Shown here: one piece after another, positions 25,341 to 34,945 of the stretch
How the letters are laid out: the number at the start of each line of letters is the position of its first letter
How positions within the stretch are numbered: the first letter of the stretch is position 1
NCBI GenBank assembly: GCA_947451425.1
Contig: CANGAC010000004.1
Location: 1-42,101, forward strand
DNA: 42,101 nucleotides
Reading direction: 5' to 3'
From: Bacteriovoracaceae bacterium
GTDB taxonomy: Bacteria > Bdellovibrionota > Bacteriovoracia > Bacteriovoracales > Bacteriovoracaceae
Program-made: the position numbers and the translations under genes
The notes under the pieces: model-generated
Databases searched by the model: none
What the model saw: the letters and a program-made list of their open reading frames with translations, nothing else
Told to the model about the DNA's origin: nothing

Positions 25341-26119
25341 TTCTTCTTAACCTCAATCCAGATCTTTTCAAGCTCAGTCTGCGGAGTCTCTTCGAGCTTT
25401 CTGCCCTGAGCTTTTACTGCATCTTCCACTTGCTTGAAGCGGTTGATGAATTTCCGGTTCGCATCGCGCAGGCAATTTTCCGGATCAATATCCAGATGCC
25501 TCGCCAGTTGGGCCACACTGAACAGGAGATCACCGATTTCTTCCTTCACTCTTTCTTTGTTGTACTTATTTCCGGGAGGAAGCTCTTCTTTCACTTCCTG
25601 CCATTCCTCTTCCACCTTGTTTGCGACCTGATGGTAATCGTCCCAGTCAAAGTTAACAGCAGTAGATTTCTTTCCGATATTAAATGCTGAGACGAGGGCA
25701 GGGGACTGAAGGAGCTTTTCATCGATCGTGTATTTCTTGGTGCCTTTTTCTTTTTCCTTGATGTCTTTCCAGTTGGCGACCACATCATCCGATCCGGTCA
25801 CTTTCACATCGCCAAAGACATGCGGATGGCGTCTCACGATTTTATCAGCAAGTACCTTGGCCACAGATTCAAGATTGAATCTTTTAGATTCAGCAGCGAT
25901 AGTCGAGTGGAGAAGGACCTGAAGAAGAACATCGCCAAGTTCTTCTTCCATGAGCTTCGGATTCTTAAGTTCCACGGCTTCCATGTACTCATAGGATTCT
26001 TCCAGGAGGTATTTCAGGAGGCTCTCGTGGGTTTGCTCAAGATCCCACGGGCACCCTCCCACCGGATCGCGGAGTTTTCTGATGACCTCTATACAACGCT
26101 CGAGTTCTGGATATTTCAT
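25337..26119 (-). CDS. mazG: Nucleoside triphosphate pyrophosphohydrolase MazG
   Basis: LRDPVGGCPWDLEQTHESLLKYLLEESYEYMEAV; second EEEWQEVKEE...EEIGDLLFSVAQLARHL. Confidence 0.96.
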   Translation of the reverse strand: MKYPELERCIEVIRKLRDPVGGCPWDLEQTHESLLKYLLEESYEYMEAVELKNPKLMEEELGDVLLQVLLHSTIAAESKRFNLESVAKVLADKIVRRHPHVFGDVKVTGSDDVVANWKDIKEKEKGTKKYTIDEKLLQSPALVSAFNIGKKSTAVNFDWDDYHQVANKVEEEWQEVKEELPPGNKYNKERVKEEIGDLLFSVAQLARHLDIDPENCLRDANRKFINRFKQVEDAVKAQGRKLEETPQTELEKIWIEVKKK

Positions 26120-26143
26120 AGGTCAAAGGATAACATAGGCCTT

Positions 26144-26677
26144 ATGAAGAAACCTACCCTCCTCACGGATTTTCATTCGACCGCGAAGCTTTCTCCCGCT
26201 GACTGGAAGAAACTCGAGGGGCTTATGGACCTCGCATCAGAAGTTTTTACTGATCTCATTGCAGCAAAACTCCTCCCCACCACGAAGGGCCAGACCTTTC
26301 ATGTCTCGCTTTTGATCTGCGGCGATGAAAGAATCAAAAAATTAAACCACGCTCACCGGCAGAAAGATAAAGTGACCGACGTCCTTTCATTCCCGGCGCA
26401 CGAAAGTCTCCGGAAACTCGCGCGCGCAGAAAACGATGTGTTCTTAGGAGATCTTGCGATTTCCATTCCGCAGGCCCGGCGTCAGGCAAAAGCGTTCAAC
26501 ATCCCGGTCTGGGATGAATTTATCCATCTCTATTTTCATGGCCTTTTACATCTGGTGGGATTTGATCACGAGATTTCTGCGCAGGAAGAAAAGCTCATGC
26601 AGAAGTGGGAAGACAAGGCCCTCGATCTGCTTTCGGGCAAAAAAAAAGGGGGCCCTAAGGCCCCCTCGAAAAAATAG
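26144..26677 (+). CDS. ybeY: Endoribonuclease YbeY
   Basis: KVTDVLSFPAHE; FHGLLHLVGFDHEISAQEEKLM; start at MKKPTLLTDF rather than the ORF-track start 25820. Confidence 0.93.
   Translation: MKKPTLLTDFHSTAKLSPADWKKLEGLMDLASEVFTDLIAAKLLPTTKGQTFHVSLLICGDERIKKLNHAHRQKDKVTDVLSFPAHESLRKLARAENDVFLGDLAISIPQARRQAKAFNIPVWDEFIHLYFHGLLHLVGFDHEISAQEEKLMQKWEDKALDLLSGKKKGGPKAPSKK
26639..26665 (-). terminator. Intrinsic terminator of the S8 protease gene, embedded in the ybeY 3' coding end
   Basis: Minus strand GGGGGCC-TTAG-GGCCCCC followed by nine T. Confidence 0.85.
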
Positions 26678-26679
26678 AA

Positions 26680-28026
26680 TTATCTTCTTCTTGCAGGAAT
26701 CTTCGCCGCAGCTTCAAGAGCGCGCTTGAGACTTACGCGTCCACCAGAAACCATCTTGCCTTCGAAGGCCGGAACTTTCGTCACAGAATCGATGAGAACT
26801 TTCTTGAGGATCTCGCCTTTTACGTGAGGGAAGTAACCAACAACCATCGCCGCGACACCAGAAGTGTTCGGAGACGCCATTGATGTACCAGATGCCATCG
26901 CATACTTGTTCCCAATGATCGTTGAGTAGATGTCTGAACCAGGGGCAGCGACATCAACAGTTTTTGCACCGATGTTTGAGAATGAAGAAAGTCCGCCGGA
27001 ACTTGTAGTCGAAGCGATCGTGAGAAGGCTTGCGCTATCAAGGGCCGCAGGGATTTTAGGATCTGTATCGTTATCATGCCACGACATCGGTCCCCATGAA
27101 TCGTTACCGGCAGAAGCGATCACGAGAACGCCTTTCTTGCCGATTTCGTTGATCACGTCACGAACGACGTTATCGCCGTCCATTGGTGCTTTACCGAATG
27201 AACAGTTGATGATCTTCGCACCGTTTTTAGCAGCGTATTTGTAAGCTTCGACGATGTCAGAGTTGAGCTCATCAGAATCATCCGGAACTGTTCTGATCGC
27301 CATGATTTTTACGTTAGAAGCAACACCCGCGATACCGATGGCGTTGTTCTGAGTCGCTGCGATTGTCCCGGAAACGTGAGTTCCGTGCCAGTGAGAACCC
27401 ATGGTGTCCATCGTCGCGCGGCCTTGTGAATCTCTTACGAGAACGTTGATCCCGTGGATGTCATCGATGTAACCGTTGTTATCATCGTCTTTTCCGTTTC
27501 CACGGATTTCGCCTTTGTTTTCCCACATGATGTCTTTGAGGTCTTCGTGGTTGTGATCAACACCTGTATCAACAACGGCAACGATCACTTCGTTAGCTGT
27601 GCGACCAGGAAGTCCGCGGTACGCCTCATCAACTTCCATTCCGTTAGCTCCGGCAAATGCCCAGAGTTTCCCGGCCTGGGGATCATTGAAGTTAGAAAAC
27701 TGCATGTCGAACATGGTCTTCATTTTGAAAGAAACAGCATCGAGAGTTTCCATCTTTGGCATTTTTTCTTTGCCGGCGTAGAAGTCTTTTTCTGTGTAAG
27801 CGATAGATTTTTTCGCTTTGAGGCTGTTCTGGAGGGCAACGGCATCGCTCGTTTTTACGAGATAAAGGTCACCGAAAATCTGCTCAGAACCCTGAATCAG
27901 GGGAGATTTTACGAGAGACTGACCGGCCTTCATCTTGATGAAGAGGTGGTTTGGGTGAAAACGGCTTTCAGACGCTAAAGCGGTGAAGGCGAAGACACCT
28001 ACGAGAAATCCAATGGTTAGCTTCAT
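26680..28026 (-). CDS. Secreted subtilisin-like serine protease (S8)
   Basis: Catalytic triad contexts VVDTGVDHNHED, GSHWHGTHVSGTIAA, GTSMASPNTSG; start at MKLTIGFLVGVFAFTALAS. Confidence 0.95.
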   Translation of the reverse strand: MKLTIGFLVGVFAFTALASESRFHPNHLFIKMKAGQSLVKSPLIQGSEQIFGDLYLVKTSDAVALQNSLKAKKSIAYTEKDFYAGKEKMPKMETLDAVSFKMKTMFDMQFSNFNDPQAGKLWAFAGANGMEVDEAYRGLPGRTANEVIVAVVDTGVDHNHEDLKDIMWENKGEIRGNGKDDDNNGYIDDIHGINVLVRDSQGRATMDTMGSHWHGTHVSGTIAATQNNAIGIAGVASNVKIMAIRTVPDDSDELNSDIVEAYKYAAKNGAKIINCSFGKAPMDGDNVVRDVINEIGKKGVLVIASAGNDSWGPMSWHDNDTDPKIPAALDSASLLTIASTTSSGGLSSFSNIGAKTVDVAAPGSDIYSTIIGNKYAMASGTSMASPNTSGVAAMVVGYFPHVKGEILKKVLIDSVTKVPAFEGKMVSGGRVSLKRALEAAAKIPARRR

Positions 28027-28258
28027 TTTATCTGGTCCTTTAGTTGAGTAGGAAACTCTGTTGAACACCCTATAAAAACTCATATCTGAAAACAACGGAA
28101 AAATCCTGTCTTTGGGGAGGTTTAGCAGAATGTGACAGTTCCTGCTCACGGGTGTGAAACCTTTACAAACGGGGGGCGGGGAAAGAACTTGCCTTGGTAC
28201 AATGTGTCAAGTGTTTGGATTGGTTTCCTTGGATAATGAAACCATAGGAATAGTTGTT

Positions 28259-29575
28259 ATGTTTCGAAAACTTGTATGGATGACATTGATCTTCTCCACC
28301 GGTGCATTTGCCGCCGATGGTGTCGTCAATGGTTACATTGGAGGCCTTTCCAATCAGGCGAGCTCCAACGTGGGAAATGTTCCGGGTAACCGCTACAACG
28401 GAAGTTTTGAATTCGATTATTACAACAAGCCCGTTTCAACTTACGAAAAAGAAAGCAGATTCACTTTCGCTTCCCAATACAACGATCAAAGTCTCACTCA
28501 GTACTCCCTCCAGGAAGCTTACGTCGGGGGCAGACTTTCCGAACAAAATTACTGGAAGGTTGGTCGACAGATTCTGACCTGGTCAGACGTCGATGCGAAC
28601 TGGGGTTTTGGTAAGCTCAACAACAGAAGAAACTTCGATTATTTCAATCCGGGCCAGGAAGGTCTGATTGGTCTTTCTCTCGAGAGACAGTCTTCCAACG
28701 GAATGAAGTACAGAGTTTTTGGTTCCCCAATCTACGCACCGGAACTCAACCCTGGTCTTGATATCAACAAGGGTGACAAGACGATCACCAGTCGCTCACA
28801 GTGGGGAAATCCTCCTGCTCAGGACACAACCATTCCCGGTGGCGCAACTGTGCCGATCGAATACCGTGTTGATTACCCTAGTATCGGCAAAGTGATTTAC
28901 CGCTACACCGTAGGGGCCAATGTTGGTTTTGAAAACAAGCACTGGAAGGTTGATAACTTCATCATCCGGAAACCTGAGAACCAGATTTCAGTAAAAGTGG
29001 ACGCAAAACTCAACACGATTGAGCAAGTGGTGAAGGCAAACGTTCGCCCTCAGTTCTACTACCACGATGTCTACGGAACGACGGTCAAGTGGCGCAATAA
29101 AGATGTCGAAGTCTACGGTTCAGGTATTGCGATCCGCCCAAACACGTTTCCGGACGGAGACACCCAGGCGTTCCAATACACTGAGATTAAGACGGAAAAG
29201 AGACGTGAAGATTATGTTGGCGGCGGGATTTCCAAAACCAATGACCTTTATGGTATTGGTTTAAATTACGTTGCAAGACTTTCACCGTTTGACCGCCAGA
29301 AAGAACAGCTCGCCGAGGATCCTCGCTGGAACCAGGCCGTGAATGTGACTGCTTATCGTGCTCTTTCAAGTAAAGTGACTGTCTTCGGAGATGTGAAATA
29401 CGACATGCTGACAACTGACCGTCTGGTCATGGTGAAGGCGACGTATCTCATGACGAAGAACTTTCAGCTGATGGCCGGTGCAAACTCTATCGGGACACCG
29501 ACGAATGGTAAGTCTTATTGGTCTCCGTACACGAATAACGATTCGGTCTACGGGGCCCTGAGGTATATTTTCTGA
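28259..29575 (+). CDS. Putative outer-membrane beta-barrel protein
   Basis: Signal peptide MFRKLVWMTLIFSTGAFA; amphipathic beta pattern throughout; terminal aromatic YGALRYIF. Confidence 0.65.
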   Translation: MFRKLVWMTLIFSTGAFAADGVVNGYIGGLSNQASSNVGNVPGNRYNGSFEFDYYNKPVSTYEKESRFTFASQYNDQSLTQYSLQEAYVGGRLSEQNYWKVGRQILTWSDVDANWGFGKLNNRRNFDYFNPGQEGLIGLSLERQSSNGMKYRVFGSPIYAPELNPGLDINKGDKTITSRSQWGNPPAQDTTIPGGATVPIEYRVDYPSIGKVIYRYTVGANVGFENKHWKVDNFIIRKPENQISVKVDAKLNTIEQVVKANVRPQFYYHDVYGTTVKWRNKDVEVYGSGIAIRPNTFPDGDTQAFQYTEIKTEKRREDYVGGGISKTNDLYGIGLNYVARLSPFDRQKEQLAEDPRWNQAVNVTAYRALSSKVTVFGDVKYDMLTTDRLVMVKATYLMTKNFQLMAGANSIGTPTNGKSYWSPYTNNDSVYGALRYIF

Positions 29576-32220
29576 TGATGAAGTTATTGAATGCTCTTAT
29601 TCTGGCCTCGATGCTTCTCGTGCTCACAGCGTGCGGAGATCTCCTTGGCACGAAAGTCGTTCCGAAAGAAATTGATACCACGAGATTCCGCGCTGATTGC
29701 GAACTCGAACTCGACGCCTTTAAAAACATCCTTCACCAGAACATCAGCTCCCAGATCCGTTGCCTGGGTGCCAACCTCAATCTCTTCATCAAAGTCGTTG
29801 ATACGAACCGCCCTGGTTACATGAACCTCGATTCGTTTGAAGCTTACCTCCGCAATAACCAGACCGGGATCACTCCGGAAATCCTGAAGGCCCTGAAACA
29901 GGTCTACGAACTGAACTACCTCATCCGTGGTGAAGACAGAAAATACATCTCAAAAGACAACGTGGATGACGTGATCAACCTCGCGATCGTCTTTAACGAA
30001 CAGATGGCGCTGAACTTCGGACCGATCTTCCAGTCTGAGCAGGAAGCCACTTACTCGCTTCATAAGATTCACAAGTCCCGGGTAAGAGAAGCCGCTAACA
30101 AGATCATGGTTTCTCTCCTCCGTACGTTCAGAAAAGAGCGCGGTGGCCGGATTGATACTCTCGACATCCCGAAACTTCTCCAGTCATTCACCACGAAAGA
30201 CACGGAAGAAGTGATCAAGAAAATCGAGAAAGTCCTCTTCGTGAAAAAGGTCCTCCTGGGTGGCGAAAAATCTATCCTGACTCACGTGGAACTCGAGCGC
30301 TTCATGTTCTCTTTCCCGTACCTCGCGGAGATTGCTCTCGATGCCACCCGCTACAAGTACATTCTCCTTGAGCAGGAATCGATCCTCGCCATGCTCAAGA
30401 TGGACGTGGAAAACCTCACGGGTATCATTCTCAATCCGAAACTCGGAAACCGCGACTCGGAATATTTCTTCTCACTGGATGATGCGTACGAAATGGTCCG
30501 TATGTTCGTGCCGAAAGAAAGCTTCGACATCGACAAATTCCAGAACCTCATCGTCTACGGTAAAAAAATCATCATGGGTGGTAACGGAAAAGTTGTTCTC
30601 GGCGGAGACTTCAAGAACCTTCTTTATCACGCAGAAAAAATCCTCAGCATGGGCTGGGTCTTCCACAGAATGTACGACAAGTTCCGCGTTCCTCTTGAAA
30701 GTAAGCTCCCGGTTGCGATCAATTACAACCAGGCGATCGTCGCCTTCCCTGAGTACCCGAATGAGCTGAAGAAATTCATCCGCATCACTCAGAACTACCG
30801 CATGATGAAAGGGGAGTTTGAATCTCCTTTCTTTACACGGGAATGGCGCCGGAATCCCGACGCTGTTTTCGAGCTCGCGCTTTACGAATACGGAATTGAC
30901 CTGGTTTTCAGATTTGTCGATACGGAGCCGGATCAGAATCCGATCCAGCTCCCCTCTGCAGGAAATGCGCCCAAGTTCTGTGCTCCAGAATGGGGGACGA
31001 AGTTTTCCTACCCCGGAACAACCTTCACTCACGGCGTAGACCAGTTCCAGGTTCAGTGTCTTCTTAAGCGACTCGAAAAAGAGCTCATCGCACTTGACCT
31101 CCTGATGCCACAGAGAGCGATCAGCACCGCCGACACTGTTTCCCTCCTCGGGACTCTCTTTCAGTATCAGTCTGACGAAAACATCAACCCTACGACGAAG
31201 AAGGGGACCCCGACCCTCGACGTGAATGAAACCACCGAATTCGCCGTCTCCCTCATCACTTCCATTGGCATGGCCAAGGAAATGATGAAGAAGTACCGGG
31301 TCTCCTGTGACGCTGAGATGGATGATTTTGACCGCGTTTCACCTTCATGCTTCCGGAAAAATTTCCTGAAGTTCATGTGCCAGGATTATCGCCAGTATTT
31401 CCCACTGCTCTTCGACAGCCTTGGATCAGCGGCCTGTGACGTTCCGAACACAGATTACAACAAGGCTTATCTCGACATGACGATCAAAGCCGCGAGGACC
31501 TGCCAGAACTATCACGATGCGAATCAGAAGCCGACTGAGGAGATTTACTACTCAGAATCGGACATGTTCTCGATGCTCGTGGCGATGATGCACGTCGAGG
31601 CCACATTCCTCCGCTGGGACAAAAATAAGAATAACACTCTCGATCCCGACGAAGTGAATGATGCTTACCAGATTTATTCGTGGGCCCTCGATGGCTTCCT
31701 CGTCGATAAGCCTTCTTACATCAAGCTTTTCAAAAAACAGATTTATCAGTTCATGATTAAGTACGAAGAAATTCCGGATGAGAAAGATCCGAAGTCGATC
31801 GGAAAATTCCTGAAGTTCCTTGTGAACTTCAACAAGAAAGCTCCGGCAACCAGGAAGACCTTCGCGAGCGTTCTCTATGGAATTTCCGAGCAGAATAAAA
31901 AGATCCGCATCGCCAACGGGACAGAGACCTTTGATTGTAACTGGCTCCGTGACATGAAGTTCCCGGAAGAGCAGCCGCCGCACTCAGAACCAGTGACGAC
32001 GCCGACCGAGTCCCTCGCTCCGCTCCTGAATCTGGTTCAGCCAGATGGCGTTACTGAGTCTGGGGAAGAGAAGTTTGTTATTCCGAAGAACAAATGTATC
32101 GTCGAAGATGGCAAAGAATACTGCTCTGGCGAGGGCTTCGACGATCTTGATACTTCGACTTCAAAACCAGCGAAAAAAACCTGCCTCATCATCCTTGGCA
32201 AGACGATTTTCTGTTTGTAA
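29575..32220 (+). CDS. Large lipoprotein with EF-hand motif(s)
   Basis: Lipobox VLTAC; canonical EF loop DKNKNNTLDPDE and several degenerate EF-like loops; start overlaps the stop of the barrel gene. Confidence 0.75.
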   Translation: MMKLLNALILASMLLVLTACGDLLGTKVVPKEIDTTRFRADCELELDAFKNILHQNISSQIRCLGANLNLFIKVVDTNRPGYMNLDSFEAYLRNNQTGITPEILKALKQVYELNYLIRGEDRKYISKDNVDDVINLAIVFNEQMALNFGPIFQSEQEATYSLHKIHKSRVREAANKIMVSLLRTFRKERGGRIDTLDIPKLLQSFTTKDTEEVIKKIEKVLFVKKVLLGGEKSILTHVELERFMFSFPYLAEIALDATRYKYILLEQESILAMLKMDVENLTGIILNPKLGNRDSEYFFSLDDAYEMVRMFVPKESFDIDKFQNLIVYGKKIIMGGNGKVVLGGDFKNLLYHAEKILSMGWVFHRMYDKFRVPLESKLPVAINYNQAIVAFPEYPNELKKFIRITQNYRMMKGEFESPFFTREWRRNPDAVFELALYEYGIDLVFRFVDTEPDQNPIQLPSAGNAPKFCAPEWGTKFSYPGTTFTHGVDQFQVQCLLKRLEKELIALDLLMPQRAISTADTVSLLGTLFQYQSDENINPTTKKGTPTLDVNETTEFAVSLITSIGMAKEMMKKYRVSCDAEMDDFDRVSPSCFRKNFLKFMCQDYRQYFPLLFDSLGSAACDVPNTDYNKAYLDMTIKAARTCQNYHDANQKPTEEIYYSESDMFSMLVAMMHVEATFLRWDKNKNNTLDPDEVNDAYQIYSWALDGFLVDKPSYIKLFKKQIYQFMIKYEEIPDEKDPKSIGKFLKFLVNFNKKAPATRKTFASVLYGISEQNKKIRIANGTETFDCNWLRDMKFPEEQPPHSEPVTTPTESLAPLLNLVQPDGVTESGEEKFVIPKNKCIVEDGKEYCSGEGFDDLDTSTSKPAKKTCLIILGKTIFCL

Positions 32221-32247
32221 TCTTCTGACATCAGAAGGTTCAACTCC

Positions 32248-33400
32248 ATGGATGACTCGCTGCTTTTAAAGCTGGGTGATTTCAAATCCCAGTACCCTGC
32301 CGTTAAAGAAACTATCGATCACATTCGGAGGTCACTTTGACGTCGAACGTAAGGGTCGCCGTTTAAAAGAGATCGCAGACCTCGAGGCCCTTGATGGCTT
32401 CTGGAATGACACTGCCAACGCCGCTAAGATTCAGAAAGAAAAATCCCTCCTCGAAAATATTGTGAGCCTCTATACCGGTGTAAAAGCTCAGGCCGATGAT
32501 TTCGAAGTTCTCCTCGAGATGGCCCAGGACGGAGACGAAGGTTCAGCGACTGAAGCCATCGAATTATTTCCGAAGCTCAAAAACGAACTCTCTGAAGTAG
32601 AGAAAAAAGCTCTCCTCTCAGGCGAAACCGATGTGAACAACGCCATCGTCACGATCAACTCCGGCGCCGGTGGAACGGAGTCCTGTGACTGGGCAGGCAT
32701 GCTCCTTCGCATGGTCACGCGTTGGTGTGAGAAAAAAGGCTTCAAGGCGATCGTCACAGATTTTCAGTACGGCGATTCTGCCGGTATTAAATCGGCCACC
32801 GTCATCGTGAATGGAAATTTTGCTTACGGGCTTTTGAAATCAGAAATCGGCGTTCATCGCCTCGTTCGCATTTCGCCTTACGACTCCAATGCCAGAAGAC
32901 ATACATCATTCGCTTCTATCTTCGTGGCGCCGGAGGTGGACGACACAATTGAAATTGAAGTCCTTGATAAAGACCTCCGCATCGATGTTTATCGTTCCGG
33001 TGGATCGGGTGGTCAGTCAGTTAACACCACCGACTCCGCTGTCCGCCTCACTCACTTTCCCTCGGGAATCGTGGTGGCCTGTCAGAATGAACGCTCTCAG
33101 CTCCAGAACAAGGCAACCGCGATGAAGATCCTCAAGTCGCGTCTCTATGACATGGAGATGGCAAAGCGCTTTAAGGAACAGCAGGAACTCGAATCAACAA
33201 AAATGGATGTGGCGTGGGGATCTCAGATCAGATCCTACGTTCTTCATCCGTACAAACTCGTCAAAGACCATCGTACCGGATTCACTTCTTCGCAGGCAGA
33301 GACTGTCCTCGAAGGAGATCTCGACGATTTCATGAAAGCGTACCTTCAGTGGAAGAGCTTGGGTGGAAAAGCCGTGGATACCGGGAACGACGACCTATAA
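32248..33400 (+). CDS. prfB: Peptide chain release factor 2, programmed +1 frameshift: join(32248..32337,32339..33400)
   Basis: Zero frame MDDSLLLKLGDFKSQYPAVKETIDHIRRSL then CTT TGA C; +1 frame DVERKGRRLKEIADLEALDGFW; GGQ motif SGGSGGQSVNTTDSAVRLTH. Confidence 0.95.
32328..32341 (+). promoter_or_regulatory. prfB programmed frameshift signal
   Basis: GGAGG TCA CTT TGA C: SD-like stimulator 3 nt before CTT, in-frame UGA followed by C. Confidence 0.95.
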
Positions 33401-33409
33401 AGGAAGATT

Positions 33410-34945
33410 ATGAAAGACAAACACGTTTCCCGCTGGACCGAACAATTCAATGAACAAATGGGTGTTCGTCTGGAGAAGCGGAAGAAGCTCGAGGACTCAG
33501 GTTCTCAGCCTTATAAAAATAATCTGAAACCGAACACGACTTTTAAGTACCTCAGTGAGACGTACGGCCATAAGACCAAAGAAGAAATCGGCGAAACTCC
33601 GCGCTACCACGTCGCTGGTCGTGTGATGATGGTCCGCGATTTCGGCAAGGCCGCTTTCCTTCAGTGTGATGATGGCACGAGCCGCTTCCAGCTCTACGTG
33701 AATAAACAGGTCACTTCCGAGAAAGGATTTGCTGAATACTCTCACCTCGATTTCGGCGACATCGTTTACGCTGAAGGGGATGTGTTCAAGACGATGAAAG
33801 GCGAGCTCGCTCTCAATGCTCGTGAACTTTCCATCCTCACAAAGTCCATCCGTCCACTCCCGGAAAAATTCCACGGTCTGACGGATGCTGAGCTCAAGTA
33901 CCGCATGCGCTACGTGGACATGATCATGAATCCGGACACGCGCGATAAACTTCGCCGCAGATCAGACATTGTCCGTTACATCCGTGAGTATTTCTACAAG
34001 GCCGACTTCCTCGAAGTGGAAACCCCGATGATGCACTCAATTGCCGGCGGAGCTGCTGCGAAGCCTTTCAACACTCATCACAACGCTCTCAACATGGAAC
34101 TCTTCATGCGGATTGCTCCGGAGCTTCACCTGAAGCGCCTGATCGTCGGAGGCTTTAATAAAGTGTTCGAGATGAACCGCTGTTTCCGGAACGAAGGGCT
34201 TTCTCTTAAGCACAATCCTGAGTTCACAACGATTGAGTTCTACTGGGCGTACGCGACTTACCACGACCTCATGGATTTCACGGAAGATCTCATCTCTGGA
34301 ATCGCCCGCGATGTTCTGAAGACGGAAGTTGTCCGCTTCAAAGATCACGACATTAATCTCAAAGGCCCTTACGCTCGCCTCACGATGAGAGAAGCTGTCG
34401 CCAAATACACAAACTCTTCGATGGACCAGGTGAATAATCGTGATCACCTTCTCGGACTTCTGAAAGGGATCGATCAGGATCCAAAAAAAGTTGCGGCACT
34501 TTCCTGGGGAAGACTTCTCGTTCTCGCGTTCGAAGAGCTGGTGGAAGCAAAACTCATTCAGCCGACGTTCATCACTGAATATCCTACGGAAGTTTCTCCG
34601 CTTTCCCGCAGAAATGATGAGAATCCGGATTTCGTGGACCGCTTCGAGTTTTTCATGAACGGCTGGGAAGTCGGGAACGCATTCTCAGAGCTTAACAACC
34701 CGACAGACCAGCTTGACCGCTTCGCTGATCAGGCCGTTCAGAAAGAGGCCGGTGATGATGAAGCGTCTGATGTGGATTACGATTTCGTCCGTGCGCTTGA
34801 GTACGGAATGCCTCCGACAGCAGGCCAGGGTATCGGGATCGATCGCCTCGTGATGATCCTCACGGACAGTCACACGATCCGCGACGTGATCCTCTTCCCG
34901 CTTCTGAAGAAAGAGCATCTGTTCTCTGAAGAAGTCAGTGAATAA
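33410..34945 (+). CDS. lysS: Lysyl-tRNA synthetase, class II
   Basis: MELFMRIAPELHLKRLIVGGFNKVFEMNRCFRNEGLSLKHNPEFTTIEFYWAYATYHDLMD; GQGIGIDRLVMILTDSHTIRDVILFP. Confidence 0.97.
   Translation: MKDKHVSRWTEQFNEQMGVRLEKRKKLEDSGSQPYKNNLKPNTTFKYLSETYGHKTKEEIGETPRYHVAGRVMMVRDFGKAAFLQCDDGTSRFQLYVNKQVTSEKGFAEYSHLDFGDIVYAEGDVFKTMKGELALNARELSILTKSIRPLPEKFHGLTDAELKYRMRYVDMIMNPDTRDKLRRRSDIVRYIREYFYKADFLEVETPMMHSIAGGAAAKPFNTHHNALNMELFMRIAPELHLKRLIVGGFNKVFEMNRCFRNEGLSLKHNPEFTTIEFYWAYATYHDLMDFTEDLISGIARDVLKTEVVRFKDHDINLKGPYARLTMREAVAKYTNSSMDQVNNRDHLLGLLKGIDQDPKKVAALSWGRLLVLAFEELVEAKLIQPTFITEYPTEVSPLSRRNDENPDFVDRFEFFMNGWEVGNAFSELNNPTDQLDRFADQAVQKEAGDDEASDVDYDFVRALEYGMPPTAGQGIGIDRLVMILTDSHTIRDVILFPLLKKEHLFSEEVSE

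Noticed and set aside
28170-28200. Possible sigma-54 promoter (GG-N10-GC) before the barrel gene
   Set aside because: Only the GG/GC dinucleotides fit; the G-rich tract creates many such matches.
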